Source: Moraxella sp. FZFQ2102 (GTDB lineage: Bacteria; Pseudomonadota; Gammaproteobacteria; Pseudomonadales; Moraxellaceae). Taken from it: DNA of 64,000 nucleotides. The notes under the pieces were generated by a model. It had not been told where the DNA came from. It was given only the letters and a program-made list of their open reading frames with translations, and did no database searches. The DNA lies in the NCBI RefSeq assembly GCF_024137865.1, contig NZ_CP099960.1, positions 2,170,001-2,234,000 on the forward strand, given 5' to 3'. Positions 9,971 to 20,545 of this stretch are shown here, in pieces (the stretch's first letter is position 1; each line of letters opens with the position of its first letter). A program made the position numbers and the translations under genes.

Positions 9971-11371
9971 TCAGCCGTCATCTTCTTCTAAATAGGCAAA
10001 TTCTTCATCGTTGAGTAGATTCTCAAAGCGCGCATATTCACCCAAGAATCGCAGCGGTACAGTACCACGCTCACCGCTACGGTTCTTGCCGATAATCAGC
10101 TCGGCTTGGTTTTGGATTTCGGGTTTGTCTTGATGGTAGTACCAGTGGCGATAGACGAATAAGATCAAATCCGCGTCCTGCTCGATCTGCCCAGATTCAC
10201 GCAGATCCGACATCATCGGACGCTTGTTCGGGCGCGATTCTAGGCTGCGGTTGAGCTGAGATAGGGCGATGACAGGGCAGTTAAGTTCACGCGCCAGTGC
10301 TTTTAGGCTTCGTGAGATTTCACCGATTTCATTGACGCGACTGTCCATACCATGTACGCGCATCAGCTGTAGATAGTCGATGACGACAAGCCCCAATCCA
10401 TCTGGATGGTTCTTTGCAAGGCGGCGGCAGGTGGCGCGCACTTCACTGGGGGTGAGCTCTGAACGCGAGTCGATATATAGATGCTTATCCTGTAGCCATG
10501 CAGTCGCGCTCATAAACATCGCCCATTCAGACTCTTCCATATCGGCTGCCATCAGCTTGGCTTGGTGAATGCGTCCCCATGCTGAGATCATACGCATGGC
10601 GATCGATTCGGCAGGCATTTCCATCGAGAATACCACGGCGGCTTTGTTGGCGTTCAGCGCAGCTTGTGCAAAATTCAGCGCAAGTGCCGTCTTGCCCATC
10701 GCAGGGCGCGCCGCTAGGATGATTAAGTTACCCGCCTGAAACCCCAAGGTTTTGTTATTTAATTCTTCAAAACCTGTATCAATCCCCACCAGACCCCCAT
10801 CACGCAGGCGAATTTCGCTCAACAGATTGCTGACATTGGTCAAGACATCATCGATGCGCTGCGGACCTTCTTTATTTGTACCTTTGGCAAAATTCTCACC
10901 GATGCGAAAAATATCCGCTTCGATGGTGTCCAAAATCTCTGTCACCGTTTGTTTTTTTGGGTGATAAGCCAGATTTAGCATGGTATTTGCCGATTTGATC
11001 AGCTGACGATATACCGCCAGATCGCGCACTTTTTCGGCATAATTGACCAAGTTAAAAAAGCTGACAGGGCTTTGGTTGATCTGCAATAGATACTCTTCAC
11101 CGCCGACAGCTGATAGCTGATCGACGCGCGACAGATAATCATGCACCATCAAGCTGTCATAAGGTTCATTGATACGCGCCAAATGACTGATGGCATCGAA
11201 GATTTTCTTGTGGCGTTCACCATAAAAATCATCAGCGCTGATGATGGTATCAATGCTGTCAAAAGACTCGCTCATACCCATCAGCGACGCAAGTAGGCTG
11301 CGTTCCATCTCAATGTTATGTGGTGGCTGTAGGGTCAATAAACTGTCGGTTCGGGTGCTGGTATCGGTCAT
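9971..11371 (-). CDS. dnaB: Replicative DNA helicase DnaB
   Basis: This 466-aa hexameric helicase unwinds DNA at the replication fork and loads primase. The N-terminal collar domain spans about 15-115 (PPHNIEMERSLLASLM). The RecA-like motor starts near 185, with Walker A ARPAMGKTALAL at about 222, Walker B LVVIDYLQLM, and the DRESGQIEQDAD-type motif (here DLRESGQIEQDAD). No intein is present. It is divergent from pdxA, with a 123-bp region that must hold both promoters. Confidence 0.97.
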   Translation of the reverse strand: MTDTSTRTDSLLTLQPPHNIEMERSLLASLMGMSESFDSIDTIISADDFYGERHKKIFDAISHLARINEPYDSLMVHDYLSRVDQLSAVGGEEYLLQINQSPVSFFNLVNYAEKVRDLAVYRQLIKSANTMLNLAYHPKKQTVTEILDTIEADIFRIGENFAKGTNKEGPQRIDDVLTNVSNLLSEIRLRDGGLVGIDTGFEELNNKTLGFQAGNLIILAARPAMGKTALALNFAQAALNANKAAVVFSMEMPAESIAMRMISAWGRIHQAKLMAADMEESEWAMFMSATAWLQDKHLYIDSRSELTPSEVRATCRRLAKNHPDGLGLVVIDYLQLMRVHGMDSRVNEIGEISRSLKALARELNCPVIALSQLNRSLESRPNKRPMMSDLRESGQIEQDADLILFVYRHWYYHQDKPEIQNQAELIIGKNRSGERGTVPLRFLGEYARFENLLNDEEFAYLEEDDG

Positions 11372-11494
11372 GGGTATTGGTGGCGATGGGTCAAAAAAGC
11401 TGCTAAAATACGGTGAAATTCAAACACAAATTGTAGCACAAAATCGCACAAAAAGCGAAAAATCCCCACCATCTTCCCGTAAGGAAATGTATCC

Positions 11495-12580
11495 ATGTTG
11501 CACGCAGATTCACGCCTTTTATCACACACCCGCCCGTTACTCATCACCACAGGCGAGCCTGCAGGCATCGGTATGGATATTGTCATCGATGTCTTGTGTC
11601 ATCATGCAGATGCGCTTTATGGTAAAACTATTATTTGTGCTGATGCTACTGCTTTTGCTGAGCGTATCAAGGCATTGCAAGCACAAGGTACAATCACGAC
11701 TACACCTGACTATGCAGTGATCGATGTGCCAGATGATTTTGCGCAGCTGCCTGATAATTTTATCCAAGATAATGTAGATAATCTTAATCATAATGTTGTG
11801 ATAATGCACATACCTTGCGCTGATAAAGTAATGGCAGGGCAATTATCAGTAAACAATGCCCATATGGTCGAGCGTCAGCTGCATCTAGCGCATTTGCTTG
11901 CTATCCGGCGTCAAATCCGCGCCATCGTTACCGCACCGATTCAAAAATCTGTCATGGTTGATGCCAATATCACACTGGATAATGGCAAGATGTTCAGTGG
12001 ACATACTGAGTATTTCATGCACAAGGCAGGCTGCGATAAGGTGGTGATGATGCTTGCCAATCGCGTGATGAAAGTGGCGCTGGTGACGACGCATCTGCCA
12101 CTGCGCGCCGTGCCTGATGCCATTACTCGCGATGAAGTGGCAAATACCGTGCGTATCACCCATGATGCACTGACTGCACAATTTGGACTCAAGCAGCCTA
12201 AAATCCTAGTCTGCGGGCTCAATCCGCACGCAGGCGAGAGCGGACATTTGGGATCAGAAGAGATGGAAATTATTAATCCTGTCTTACAAGGTTTTATCAA
12301 TAACGGCATGAATATTAGCCTAGCCATGCCTGCCGATACGCTATTTACCCGCCACCATCTGGATGGCTGTGATGCGGTGATCGCCATGTATCATGATCAG
12401 GGTCTGGCACCGCTGAAATCCCATGGCTTTGGCGATACGGTGAACATCACACTTGGTCTGCCGTATGTACGCACATCGGTGGATCATGGCACGGCACTGG
12501 ATTTAGCAGGGACGGGCAAAGCAAGCAGCTCGAGCTTATTACAGGCTATCAGTTATGCTGATCGGATGAGCGGGGTGTAA
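11495..12580 (+). CDS. pdxA: 4-hydroxythreonine-4-phosphate dehydrogenase
   Basis: PdxA carries out an NAD-dependent step of vitamin B6 synthesis. The 361-aa protein shows LLITTGEPAGIGMDI near the N terminus, the metal-binding FSGHTEYFMHKAG and the C-terminal MYHDQGLAPLKSHGF followed by TSVDHGTALDLAG. It is some 30 residues longer than E. coli PdxA, from an N-terminal lead and a loop near 70-100. The start is supported by a taaggaaa ribosome-binding site. It is followed by rsmA and apaH, as in the E. coli surA-pdxA-rsmA-apaG-apaH cluster, but apaG is missing here. Confidence 0.95.
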   Translation: MLHADSRLLSHTRPLLITTGEPAGIGMDIVIDVLCHHADALYGKTIICADATAFAERIKALQAQGTITTTPDYAVIDVPDDFAQLPDNFIQDNVDNLNHNVVIMHIPCADKVMAGQLSVNNAHMVERQLHLAHLLAIRRQIRAIVTAPIQKSVMVDANITLDNGKMFSGHTEYFMHKAGCDKVVMMLANRVMKVALVTTHLPLRAVPDAITRDEVANTVRITHDALTAQFGLKQPKILVCGLNPHAGESGHLGSEEMEIINPVLQGFINNGMNISLAMPADTLFTRHHLDGCDAVIAMYHDQGLAPLKSHGFGDTVNITLGLPYVRTSVDHGTALDLAGTGKASSSSLLQAISYADRMSGV

Positions 12581-12710
12581 ATACACCTTATGCCTTTGGG
12601 TCTTTAAAACCCAGCAACCACAAACCGCCACCCATCCCAAAAATTTCACCAAAATTCATCATTTCATGGTATGATAAAGGGTTAATTATACAAATTTATA
12701 AGTTACTCCT

Positions 12711-13556
12711 ATGCATATCATTCCTAAGACTCCACGAGAAGCCAAACACGCCCCACGCAAGCGCTTTGGGCAAAATTTCTTACACGACACAAGCGTCATC
12801 GGGCAGATCGTTACTTCCATCCGTTTGGACCGTGCAGATAATTTGCTTGAGATTGGGCCAGGGCTTGGGGCTTTGACTGAGCCTTTGCTTGCTGAAGTCG
12901 ATGGCATGACGGTGATTGAGCTGGATCGTGATCTTGCCGCACAGCTTAAGATTAATATCGGTGCTAATAGTCATCCTGATTTTACAATTATTAATCAAAA
13001 CGCGATGGAAGTCGATTATCGTGCCTTAGCTGAGCAGGTCGGCAAAGGGGCGTTTCGCGTGGTGGGTAATCTGCCGTACAATATCTCAACGCCGATTTTG
13101 TTCCGCTTGCTTGAGTTTAGTGATGTCATCCGTGATATGCATTTTATGCTCCAAAAAGAAGTGGTTGATCGTATCACCGCCGAGCCAAGCAGCAAAGAAT
13201 ATGGCAGATTGTCAGTGATTATGCAATATCATTGCGCGTCTGAATATCTACTGACCGTGCCAAAAGGCGCGTTCAACCCGCCGCCGAAAGTCACCAGTGC
13301 GGTATTTCGCCTGACGCCATATGCTACTAAGCCCATCGTTGCTAAAGATGAGAAGGTTTTTGCCTTAGTGGTGCGTGAAGTATTCAATCATCGCCGTAAG
13401 ACTTTGCGCGCGATCTTTAAGGCGAATGCGCTGCTGCCGAATCTTGATGAAGTTGCCTTTGACTCTGTTGGCATCAATCCGCAGGCGCGACCTGAGACTT
13501 TAAGCGTTGAGCAGTTTGTACGCTTAGCGGATTTGGTGGTGGATCATCACGCTTAA
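12711..13556 (+). CDS. rsmA: 16S rRNA (adenine1518/1519-N6)-dimethyltransferase
   Basis: RsmA (KsgA) dimethylates two adjacent adenosines in helix 45 of 16S rRNA late in 30S assembly. The 281-aa protein has the typical entry [11 protein letters not shown], the SAM-binding [15 protein letters not shown], and the catalytic motif [12 protein letters not shown]. The C-terminal helical domain includes [12 protein letters not shown]. It is on the same strand as pdxA (gap 130 bp), with an AT-rich gap that may hold its own promoter. Confidence 0.97.
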   Translation: MHIIPKTPREAKHAPRKRFGQNFLHDTSVIGQIVTSIRLDRADNLLEIGPGLGALTEPLLAEVDGMTVIELDRDLAAQLKINIGANSHPDFTIINQNAMEVDYRALAEQVGKGAFRVVGNLPYNISTPILFRLLEFSDVIRDMHFMLQKEVVDRITAEPSSKEYGRLSVIMQYHCASEYLLTVPKGAFNPPPKVTSAVFRLTPYATKPIVAKDEKVFALVVREVFNHRRKTLRAIFKANALLPNLDEVAFDSVGINPQARPETLSVEQFVRLADLVVDHHA

Positions 13557-13649
13557 ATTTGCTTGTGATGATTATGCTTATTGATGAAGATTTAATTAAT
13601 AATGACCTATAAGTAATTTGTTGTACAGTTGCTGTTATTGTTTAGATTT

Positions 13650-14501
13650 ATGAAATTTCAAAAAACCAAAAAATACCGTCATCAGTATGTCATCGGCGAC
13701 TTGCAAGGTTGTTTTTCGGCGTTCAATCGCTTGCTTGAAGCGTTAGAATTTGACGAAACCCAAGACAAAATCTGGCTTGCTGGCGACATCGTGGCACGCG
13801 GTGAAGATTCTTTGGCGACACTGCGAGAAGTCAAGCGACTGTCCGACATTGGCGCGCTGACCACTGTACTTGGTAATCATGACATCACCTTGATCGCCAC
13901 TTGGCGTGGGATTTTACCGCCGAAGCCTAAGGATAAAACTGCTGCGATTTTTGCTGCGCCCGATTGTGATGAGCTATTAAACTGGCTGCGCAAACAGCCT
14001 TTATTGGTATTTCCAAGTGATCGCACGGTCTTGACGCATGCAGGCATTCCGCCGAATTGGACGATCAAGCAAGCACATGGCTATGCCCAAGAACTTGAAA
14101 AGCAATTAAGCGGCAGCCTAAAGCAGCTTGATCGCTTATTGCCAAATCTGTATAGCAAAAAATCTGAAGAATGGTCAGAGAAATTAAACGGCTATAAGCG
14201 AATGCGCGCCATCGCCAACTACTTGACGCGGATGCGCTTGTGTACACAGTCAGGCTTGTTGGAATTTTCGTTCAAAGAAACGCTGAGCGATGTCATGCCG
14301 AGTGATTTTCGTCCGTGGTTCGAGTGGTTCGTGGTGCGTGAGCGTCGCATTTTATTCGGGCATTGGGCGGCGCTGCGTGCTGAAGTTGAGACGCGCAATG
14401 TGCGTGCGCTTGATGGTGGCTGTGTGTGGGGCGGTACTTTGGTGGCGTATCGTCTGAGTGATGGCGCGGTGATCGAAGTGGGCGCAAAAGCCGATACTTA
14501 A
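13650..14501 (+). CDS. apaH: Bis(5'-nucleosyl)-tetraphosphatase (symmetrical)
   Basis: ApaH hydrolyses Ap4A to two ADP and also acts as an RNA decapping enzyme. The calcineurin-like metal motifs are present in order: YVIGDLQGCFSAF, LAGDIVARGEDS, TVLGNHDITLI and LTHAGIPPNW. I chose the ATG at 13650 (MKFQKTKKYRH, 283 aa); an in-frame TTG at 13629 would add seven hydrophobic residues and is less likely. It is the third gene of the pdxA-rsmA-apaH set and ends before a bidirectional terminator. Confidence 0.93.
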   Translation: MKFQKTKKYRHQYVIGDLQGCFSAFNRLLEALEFDETQDKIWLAGDIVARGEDSLATLREVKRLSDIGALTTVLGNHDITLIATWRGILPPKPKDKTAAIFAAPDCDELLNWLRKQPLLVFPSDRTVLTHAGIPPNWTIKQAHGYAQELEKQLSGSLKQLDRLLPNLYSKKSEEWSEKLNGYKRMRAIANYLTRMRLCTQSGLLEFSFKETLSDVMPSDFRPWFEWFVVRERRILFGHWAALRAEVETRNVRALDGGCVWGGTLVAYRLSDGAVIEVGAKADT

Positions 14502-14530
14502 GCCTTGTTTATAAGCATAAACTTGAACCA

Positions 14531-14588
14531 TAAAAAAGACCCAGACTTCATAAAAAAGACCCAAACTTCTTAGCTTGGGTCTTTTTAT
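14531..14588. terminator. Bidirectional terminator between apaH and rpsT, with a 20-bp tandem duplication
   Basis: The stem aaaaagacccaa / ttgggtcttttt (14554-14586) serves both convergent genes, with A and T runs on either side. The left arm plus flank is duplicated in tandem: 14531-14550 and 14551-14570 differ at only two of 20 positions, so there are two alternative left arms. Confidence 0.85.
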
Positions 14589-14600
14589 CACAAGATGCGA

Positions 14601-14867
14601 TTAGCCTTTTAGTGCTTTTACCGCAGCGTTTAGGCGGCTCTTATGACGAGCAGCTTTATTCTTGTGGATGATGCCTTTGTCAGCCATACGGTCGATTACT
14701 GGCACAGCTTTGTTATAAGCTTCAGTTGCTAGCTCGTATGATTTCGCTTCGATGGCAGCGTTTACGCGCTTGATGAAAGTGCGAACCATTGAACGCTGAG
14801 ATGCGTTGTGCTGACGACGCTTGGTGTTTTGACGAGCGCGTTTGCGAGCTTGTGCAGAGTTTGCCAT
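14601..14867 (-). CDS. rpsT: 30S ribosomal protein S20
   Basis: S20 binds 16S rRNA early in small-subunit assembly. The 88-aa protein has the canonical basic N terminus [18 protein letters not shown] and two long helices through [15 protein letters not shown]. The ATG at 14867 follows an aaggat ribosome-binding site. An upstream in-frame extension starting MHPLYSYF is not part of the family. It is monocistronic, as usual, and is convergent with apaH. Confidence 0.97.
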   Translation of the reverse strand: MANSAQARKRARQNTKRRQHNASQRSMVRTFIKRVNAAIEAKSYELATEAYNKAVPVIDRMADKGIIHKNKAARHKSRLNAAVKALKG

Positions 14868-15233
14868 GTGTTTTATCCTTATAGATAAATAAAAAAGTTG
14901 AAAGTAAGAATAAAGTGGGTGCAATCAAAGGTGAGGTGCTTTGATAGCTTGGACAATATAAACGCCTATATTACCAAATTTCATGCCATCTCACAATAAT
15001 TAATTACAAAAAAGTTGCAAATCTCGGCTGAAAATCGCGATAAATGAGTCAAAATTTATATTTTGTAGCAATTTGCCTGTGTGCCTAATGGGGATATTTG
15101 GATGATTTTTTGACAAATTGTGCTAGAATATCGCGTTGCTGATTGTAATTTGGCCAAGATAGGGTAAAAAGTCAGCAAAGGGCGCATCAGGCGATGACTT
15201 GGTGATATCATGATCATAATGTAGGTTCAAGCG
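14868..15233. other. Divergent promoter region, rpsT / NAD(P)-binding gene
   Basis: This 366-bp AT-rich gap separates the divergent genes. An extended -10 box on the plus strand, tgctagaat at 15121-15129, is a candidate promoter for the gene at 15234. Apart from the rpsT ribosome-binding site I see no other recognisable element and no small ORF with family features. Confidence 0.35.
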
Positions 15234-15959
15234 ATGAAAACAAAAGCCATACTCATCGGGGGGTCAGGGCGTGTCGGTCAGGCATTGGCTCGTGAGCTTG
15301 CGACGATGTACGAGACGGTAATTTTGATCACGCGCACACAGCCTAAGGTGATGAGCGAAAATATGCTCGTGTATCATGTGCCTGATTTTCAGTCGCTATC
15401 GACGACTATCGAATCGATCTCTATCGGTGAAGATACCGATGCATTCAGCTGTCTTGGCATTGCTAAGGAACACACCGCCAGTCGTGATGAATTTTATCAA
15501 GTCAATGTGCTTTATAATATGGAGTTTGCGCGCGTGTGTCATGCCAAAGGCGTTGGGCGGTTCTTTTTCTTATCTATGACAGGTGCAGAAAAGCCACAGT
15601 TCAACGAAGAACTCATCGCCAAGGCGGATGTGGAATATTATCTTAAGACGCTGAATTTCCAAGAAGTACTGATTTTCCGATTAAGTAAATTAACCAGTGA
15701 AACGCCAAGCCTATCGGTCAAAGGCGCGCGCCAACTGCTCAAATCTGCCAAAAACGCCATCACCAGCGTCATCGGCATCAATCAAGTTGTACCATTGACG
15801 CCGCAGCGTGCCGCAGCAAGCATCGCTCTGGTGGCATATCGACTGCATACACGCCCAAGCCAAAAAGCCGCTCAGCGACTGCAAGTCATCACTCATGATC
15901 AAATGCGCCAATTGACCGAGCCTAAGCAGACCTTACGAAAATTTGCGATGGTGGATTAA
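15234..15959 (+). CDS. NAD(P)-binding Rossmann-fold protein, epimerase-like
   Basis: This 241-aa protein begins with a dinucleotide-binding motif, AILIGGSGRVGQALA (GGSGRVG), and has the layout of the atypical SDR / NmrA-HTATIP2 group. After the cofactor site come a short substrate-side segment FSCLGIAKEH and FFLSMTGAE. The usual YxxxK catalytic pair of classical SDRs is not evident, so the activity is unknown. It is transcribed alone and ends before a bidirectional terminator shared with rocD. Confidence 0.75.
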   Translation: MKTKAILIGGSGRVGQALARELATMYETVILITRTQPKVMSENMLVYHVPDFQSLSTTIESISIGEDTDAFSCLGIAKEHTASRDEFYQVNVLYNMEFARVCHAKGVGRFFFLSMTGAEKPQFNEELIAKADVEYYLKTLNFQEVLIFRLSKLTSETPSLSVKGARQLLKSAKNAITSVIGINQVVPLTPQRAAASIALVAYRLHTRPSQKAAQRLQVITHDQMRQLTEPKQTLRKFAMVD

Positions 15960-16020
15960 GTGCGCTGACAGTAGTGTGCTGACAGCCTAGATAAAAGCTT
16001 AGCTTTATAAATTCTTATCA

Positions 16021-16057
16021 CAAAAAACAGGTCGCCAATCAACGACCTGTTTTTTTG
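16021..16057. terminator. Bidirectional terminator, 15959(+) / rocD(-)
   Basis: A near-perfect hairpin, aaaaaacaggtcg / cgacctgttttttt, lies between convergent genes, with A and T tracts on both sides. Confidence 0.88.
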
Positions 16058-16087
16058 CTTGAATTTAGCTCAAATTAGCAGAATAAA

Positions 16088-17281
16088 TTAAGCAGACAGC
16101 ACTTCGCGGATTTTTACTAAGGCTTGATCCAGCTCATCTTTGGTGATGATCAGCGGTGGTGCAAAGCGGATCACAGTGTCATGTGTTTCTTTACACAGTA
16201 GCCCAAGCTCTTTGAGTACTTCACAGTATGGGCGTGCAGCTTCAGTTAGCTCAACTCCGATGAATAAGCCACGACCGCGCACTTCTTTGATTTTCGGGTT
16301 TTGGATTTTTTGTAGTTCAGCTAGGAAATACGCACCGAGTTCAGCTGAGTTTTCTGCCAATTTTTCGTCCACAAGTACATCGAGTGCAGCGATAGAGACT
16401 GCACACGCAAGTGGATTACCGCCAAAGGTCGAGCCGTGTGAGCCAGGGTTAAACACACCTAGAATGTTATCATCAGCGACCACGCATGAGATAGGGAATA
16501 CGCCACCGCCCAATGCCTTGCCTAGGATATACATATCAGGCGCAAAGCCTTCGTGCTCACAGGCGAACAACTTGCCCGTGCGTCCAAGACCTGCTTGGAT
16601 TTCATCAGCGATAAATAGCACATTATTGGCACGGCAGACATCATAGGCGGCTTTCATATAGCCTTGTGGTGGGATGTTGATGCCAGCTTCGCCTTGGATT
16701 GGCTCAATCAAAAATGCCACTGTGTTTGGTGTGATGGCAGCTTGTAGCGCATCCAAATCGCCATAAGGCACAAGCTTGATACCGCCAAGCATCGGGCCAA
16801 AGCCACGCTTGTAGTCATCATCGCTGGATAGTGATACGGCGCCCATCGTGCGACCATGGAAATTGCCAATACAGGCGATGATTTCGGCTTGATTGTCTGC
16901 TACGCCTTTGACATCATAGCCCCATCGCCTTGCAGTTTTGATGGCAGTTTCGACCGCTTCAGCACCAGTGTTCATTGGTAGCACACGAGATTTGCCAGTC
17001 AGTTTGCTGACTTTTTCGTACCATGGGCCAAGCTGGTCGTTATGAAACGCACGGCTGGTCAGCGTCGCACGGTCGGCTTGGTCTTTGAGTGCTTGGATGA
17101 TTTTTGGGTGACAGTGACCTTGGTTCACTGCTGAATAGGCACTGAGCATATCCATGTAGCGATTGCCTTCAGGATCTTCTACCCAGATGCCTTGGGCTTT
17201 TGAGATTACAATAGGTAGGGGTAGGTAGTTGTTCGCCCCGTAGGTTTCGGTTTGTTTGATTAGATCTTGTGAGATTGTCAT
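16088..17281 (-). CDS. rocD: Ornithine--oxo-acid aminotransferase
   Basis: This 397-aa class III PLP aminotransferase converts ornithine and 2-oxoglutarate to glutamate semialdehyde and glutamate, feeding into proline/P5C metabolism (compare putA). Motifs: [54 protein letters not shown] and the PLP lysine in [12 protein letters not shown] (about 251). The N-terminal [12 protein letters not shown] is typical of RocD rather than ArgD. It is monocistronic. Confidence 0.93.
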   Translation of the reverse strand: MTISQDLIKQTETYGANNYLPLPIVISKAQGIWVEDPEGNRYMDMLSAYSAVNQGHCHPKIIQALKDQADRATLTSRAFHNDQLGPWYEKVSKLTGKSRVLPMNTGAEAVETAIKTARRWGYDVKGVADNQAEIIACIGNFHGRTMGAVSLSSDDDYKRGFGPMLGGIKLVPYGDLDALQAAITPNTVAFLIEPIQGEAGINIPPQGYMKAAYDVCRANNVLFIADEIQAGLGRTGKLFACEHEGFAPDMYILGKALGGGVFPISCVVADDNILGVFNPGSHGSTFGGNPLACAVSIAALDVLVDEKLAENSAELGAYFLAELQKIQNPKIKEVRGRGLFIGVELTEAARPYCEVLKELGLLCKETHDTVIRFAPPLIITKDELDQALVKIREVLSA

Positions 17282-17510
17282 GATTGATAATCCTTATAAT
17301 TTCAGTACAACTTAATATGAAGCCAAGTGATACCTGGTTAATGTGCCAATAGTTGGCAAAATCCTTTTTGTTGGATGGTCAATCACACCGACGACCAAAA
17401 ATGACAACAAAAAACCATTTTATCACCTTGGCTGAACTTTGCAAGCCAAAATAACCAAAAAACCTTGTGAAATTTATGTGAATTTTTTAATCAAATCATC
17501 AGAAAATATA
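17282..17510. other. rocD upstream region
   Basis: This non-coding AT-rich stretch holds the rocD ribosome-binding site (aaggat near 17288-17294, complement) and presumably its promoter. I see no small gene. Confidence 0.4.
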
Positions 17511-17540
17511 AAAAAATCACGCCATGATGCATGGCGTGAT
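17511..17540 (-). terminator. Terminator of the Nramp-like gene
   Basis: A perfect stem atcacgccatg / catggcgtgat is followed by a T run on the minus strand. It lies 38 bp downstream of the stop codon at 17578. Confidence 0.88.
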
Positions 17541-17577
17541 CGGGTGGGTGGCTCTGTGATGGCTAAGACAGTCTTAA

Positions 17578-18849
17578 TTAGCCAATGATACCACCAAATT
17601 GCAACAAGAACAAAATGGTAAAGCCTGACAAGAACACGATACCTGCTAGAGCAAATAGTGTCATGCCAGTGCTGATGTTGCCTTCTTTTTTGATCAGCTT
17701 ATAGTTGAGATAGCCAAAAATTGGTGCGGTGACAAATGCAGTAATCATCGCAAACTTCAGCATCGCTGCCATCTGACCCATAAAAAATGCAATCAAGCCA
17801 TAGCCTGCAATGATGAAAAACGCGGTCCATTTGGCGACGAATTTTTCGGTTTCGTCAGTGGTTTCGGTTTTAATCAGCGATAGGCATTCAGCAGTCGTAC
17901 GACCATAGCCGTCAGCACAGGTAATCACCGTACCATACATACATAAGAATGCAATGAATGCAACCAGTAGGCGTGACCATTCGCCGATGGTTTCGGTGTA
18001 CATTTGGATAAGCTGACCAACATAAGCACCGCCTTGCATGGCGATCTCTTCGCCTGTACCGTATTGGACAAATACGCCCAATGCCAAGAAAAATAGTGCT
18101 AAAATCGCAGAGGTCAGATAACCGACATTAAAGTCAATCATGCCTTGGTAGCGGCTGGTGTGATCGGTACGAATTTTCTTAGCAGTCCATACAGAAGTAA
18201 TCGCCGAGAATTCAAGCGGGGCAGGCATCCAGCCCATCAAGGCGATGATAAAGCCAAGCGCTGCCAAGTTCCAAGGCGACGCAGGAATAAAATCAGGTGC
18301 CATAACAGCAGGCTTGCCCATCGCCACAAATACCGCTGCCACGGTCGCCACGGTCAACGCCACGATGATCCATTTGGTGACACCATCAAGTAGCTTGTAG
18401 TGACCAGCAAATAGCAATAGCCATGATGAGAACATGACGATGGCAGCCAAGGCTAAAGTGTTCAGCTCAAAGGGTAGCATATAGCCAAGAATGACCGACG
18501 CCAAAATCGCAACCGCACCTGTACTGATAATGCCCGAAAGGATGCACAAGATGAAAAACGCCCAAATATAAAAACGAGATAGCTTGGCATAGCCTGCCAC
18601 AAGACTCTCGCCCGTAGTATAAGCGTATTCGGTGCCAAAACGGTAAAATGGATATTTGAACAAGTTAGCAAGAATAATCATAATTGCCAATTGCCAACCA
18701 TATAGCGCACCTGCTTGGGTCGATGCCACCAGGTGCGAGCCACCGATGGCGGCTGATGCCATCAAAATTCCTGGACCAAAAGCTCTCCAGTTGAGCTTAT
18801 GGCTACTACCGATTTGTTCTGTATGCTGTGTCATAATATCAATTGCCAA
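17578..18849 (-). CDS. Nramp-like membrane transporter with altered metal-site motifs
   Basis: This 423-aa inner membrane protein has about 11 hydrophobic segments and Nramp (LeuT-fold) similarity: it starts with WRAFGPGILMASAAIGG and has an AGALYGW segment after TM1. Canonical Nramp proteins carry DPGN in TM1 and an MPH motif in TM6. By eye, the TM1 position reads GGSH and the TM6 position reads GWMPAPLEFS. The classic manganese/iron ligands therefore appear replaced, and the substrate may not be Mn2+. The first ATG is at 18849, but a start at MTQHTEQIGSS, five codons in, is also possible. It follows sdaA on the same strand with a 227-bp gap. Confidence 0.75.
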   Translation of the reverse strand: MAIDIMTQHTEQIGSSHKLNWRAFGPGILMASAAIGGSHLVASTQAGALYGWQLAIMIILANLFKYPFYRFGTEYAYTTGESLVAGYAKLSRFYIWAFFILCILSGIISTGAVAILASVILGYMLPFELNTLALAAIVMFSSWLLLFAGHYKLLDGVTKWIIVALTVATVAAVFVAMGKPAVMAPDFIPASPWNLAALGFIIALMGWMPAPLEFSAITSVWTAKKIRTDHTSRYQGMIDFNVGYLTSAILALFFLALGVFVQYGTGEEIAMQGGAYVGQLIQMYTETIGEWSRLLVAFIAFLCMYGTVITCADGYGRTTAECLSLIKTETTDETEKFVAKWTAFFIIAGYGLIAFFMGQMAAMLKFAMITAFVTAPIFGYLNYKLIKKEGNISTGMTLFALAGIVFLSGFTILFLLQFGGIIG

Positions 18850-19076
18850 TGGCGCTCCAAAAAATAACCGTTTAATACGGCAAAAAGATCATCTTATAAA
18901 AATTTGGTAAGTTACAATAACACAAAATGTACAAATGGCAAATTCAATTTCGGAATGTTGATTATAACTTGCTTCAAGCACTACGGCAAAAAAACGGTCA
19001 TGGAGCTGACCGCTTGATAAAAAGGGATTAACTGATCGGTGTATAAATAAAAAATTGGATGAACCATGGCTGATAT

Positions 19077-20489
19077 TTAGCACTGACTAAAGCCACTGCC
19101 AATATTTACCAAATCGATACGATTCATGGCATCGGTAGCATGGATAGCAAGTCCACCTTTAGCAGTTTCTTTGTATTTATCCATCATATCCATACCTGTT
19201 GCTTTCATGGTGGCGATGGCTTTGTCCAATGAGACATGATGACTGCCATCGCCACGCAGGGCAAGGCGGGCTGCATTGATGGCTTTGACCGATGCCATGG
19301 CGTTGCGTTCGATGCAAGGCACTTGCACGAGTCCTGCAATCGGGTCGCAGGTCAGTCCTAGGTTGTGCTCAAGACCAATTTCGGCGGCGTTTAGGCATTG
19401 AGCGACGCTACCACCTAGCACATGAGCAAGCCCTGCCGCTGCCATCGCACAGGCTGAGCCAACTTCACCTTGACAGCCAACTTCAGCACCTGAGATGGAT
19501 GCGTTTTGCTTGATCAAAGCACCCACCGCGCCTGCGACGAGCAAAAATTCACGCACACCATCGAAGCTGAATGACGGAATAAAGCCGCGATAATAATGTA
19601 GCACTGCAGGGATGATGCCTGCTGCGCCATTGGTCGGTGCGGTGACGACTTTACCGCCTGCGGCATTTTCTTCATTGACGGCAAGCGCATACAGATTCAC
19701 CCAGTCCATCGCCAGTAGTCCACCATTGCCAGAATAGCCATATTCTTTGGACAACTGCTCGTATAGGGCTTTGGCGCGGCGTTTGACATTCAAGCCACCC
19801 GGTAAGATGCCATCGACTTTACAGCCTTGGGTGACGCAAGCTTGCATCACCATCCAGATTTCATTGAGATATTCTTTGACTTCATCTTCTGTGTGTACGG
19901 CAGTTTCGTTCGTCATCATGATGTCGCTGATGCGCATATCGTGCTTGGCGCACAGCTTAGCAAGCATTTCAGCACTATTAAAATCATAAGGATAAGGCGA
20001 TACTGTAGTGTCATCATGCAGCTCATGAATCTCAAATTCATCCTTGATAAAGCCACCACCAATCGAATAATAAGTGCGTGCAAATGGCTTGGCATCCCCA
20101 AAATGTGCCACCAGTCTCATACCGTTGGGATGGGCAGATAGGGCGTTATCATCCCATAATAGATGCTTATGCACATCAAAACTGATCTCGTGTGTGCCGC
20201 CTAGGTTGAGTGTCTGTGATTCGAAAATTGGTGCGAGGTATTGATCTGTCTTGGTGGTATCGATGGTGCGTGGTTCATGGCCGAGCAGACCTAGCAAGAT
20301 GGCAGTATCAGTGGCATGGCCTTTACCTGTTGATGACAGCGAGCCATACAGCTCGATGTAGATTTCTTGGACGCTAGTGATTTTGTCGCCAAGTTCGCAA
20401 ATAAAGCGATTGGCAGCAACCATTGGACCGACCGTATGCGAGCTGGATGGACCGATACCGATTTTAAAGAGTTCAAAGACGCTGATCAT
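19077..20489 (-). CDS. sdaA: L-serine ammonia-lyase (iron-sulfur)
   Basis: This enzyme deaminates L-serine to pyruvate with a [4Fe-4S] cluster. The 470-aa single-chain form has the beta domain first ([13 protein letters not shown] at about 11-23), then the alpha domain with [18 protein letters not shown] and [16 protein letters not shown]. The cluster cysteines lie there and in [19 protein letters not shown]. It is upstream of the Nramp-like transporter gene on the same strand. Confidence 0.95.
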   Translation of the reverse strand: MISVFELFKIGIGPSSSHTVGPMVAANRFICELGDKITSVQEIYIELYGSLSSTGKGHATDTAILLGLLGHEPRTIDTTKTDQYLAPIFESQTLNLGGTHEISFDVHKHLLWDDNALSAHPNGMRLVAHFGDAKPFARTYYSIGGGFIKDEFEIHELHDDTTVSPYPYDFNSAEMLAKLCAKHDMRISDIMMTNETAVHTEDEVKEYLNEIWMVMQACVTQGCKVDGILPGGLNVKRRAKALYEQLSKEYGYSGNGGLLAMDWVNLYALAVNEENAAGGKVVTAPTNGAAGIIPAVLHYYRGFIPSFSFDGVREFLLVAGAVGALIKQNASISGAEVGCQGEVGSACAMAAAGLAHVLGGSVAQCLNAAEIGLEHNLGLTCDPIAGLVQVPCIERNAMASVKAINAARLALRGDGSHHVSLDKAIATMKATGMDMMDKYKETAKGGLAIHATDAMNRIDLVNIGSGFSQC

Positions 20490-20545
20490 GATATTTCCTT
20501 AAAAATTCTTAAAACTAATTATCCTAAAAAGTAAAAAACTATACA

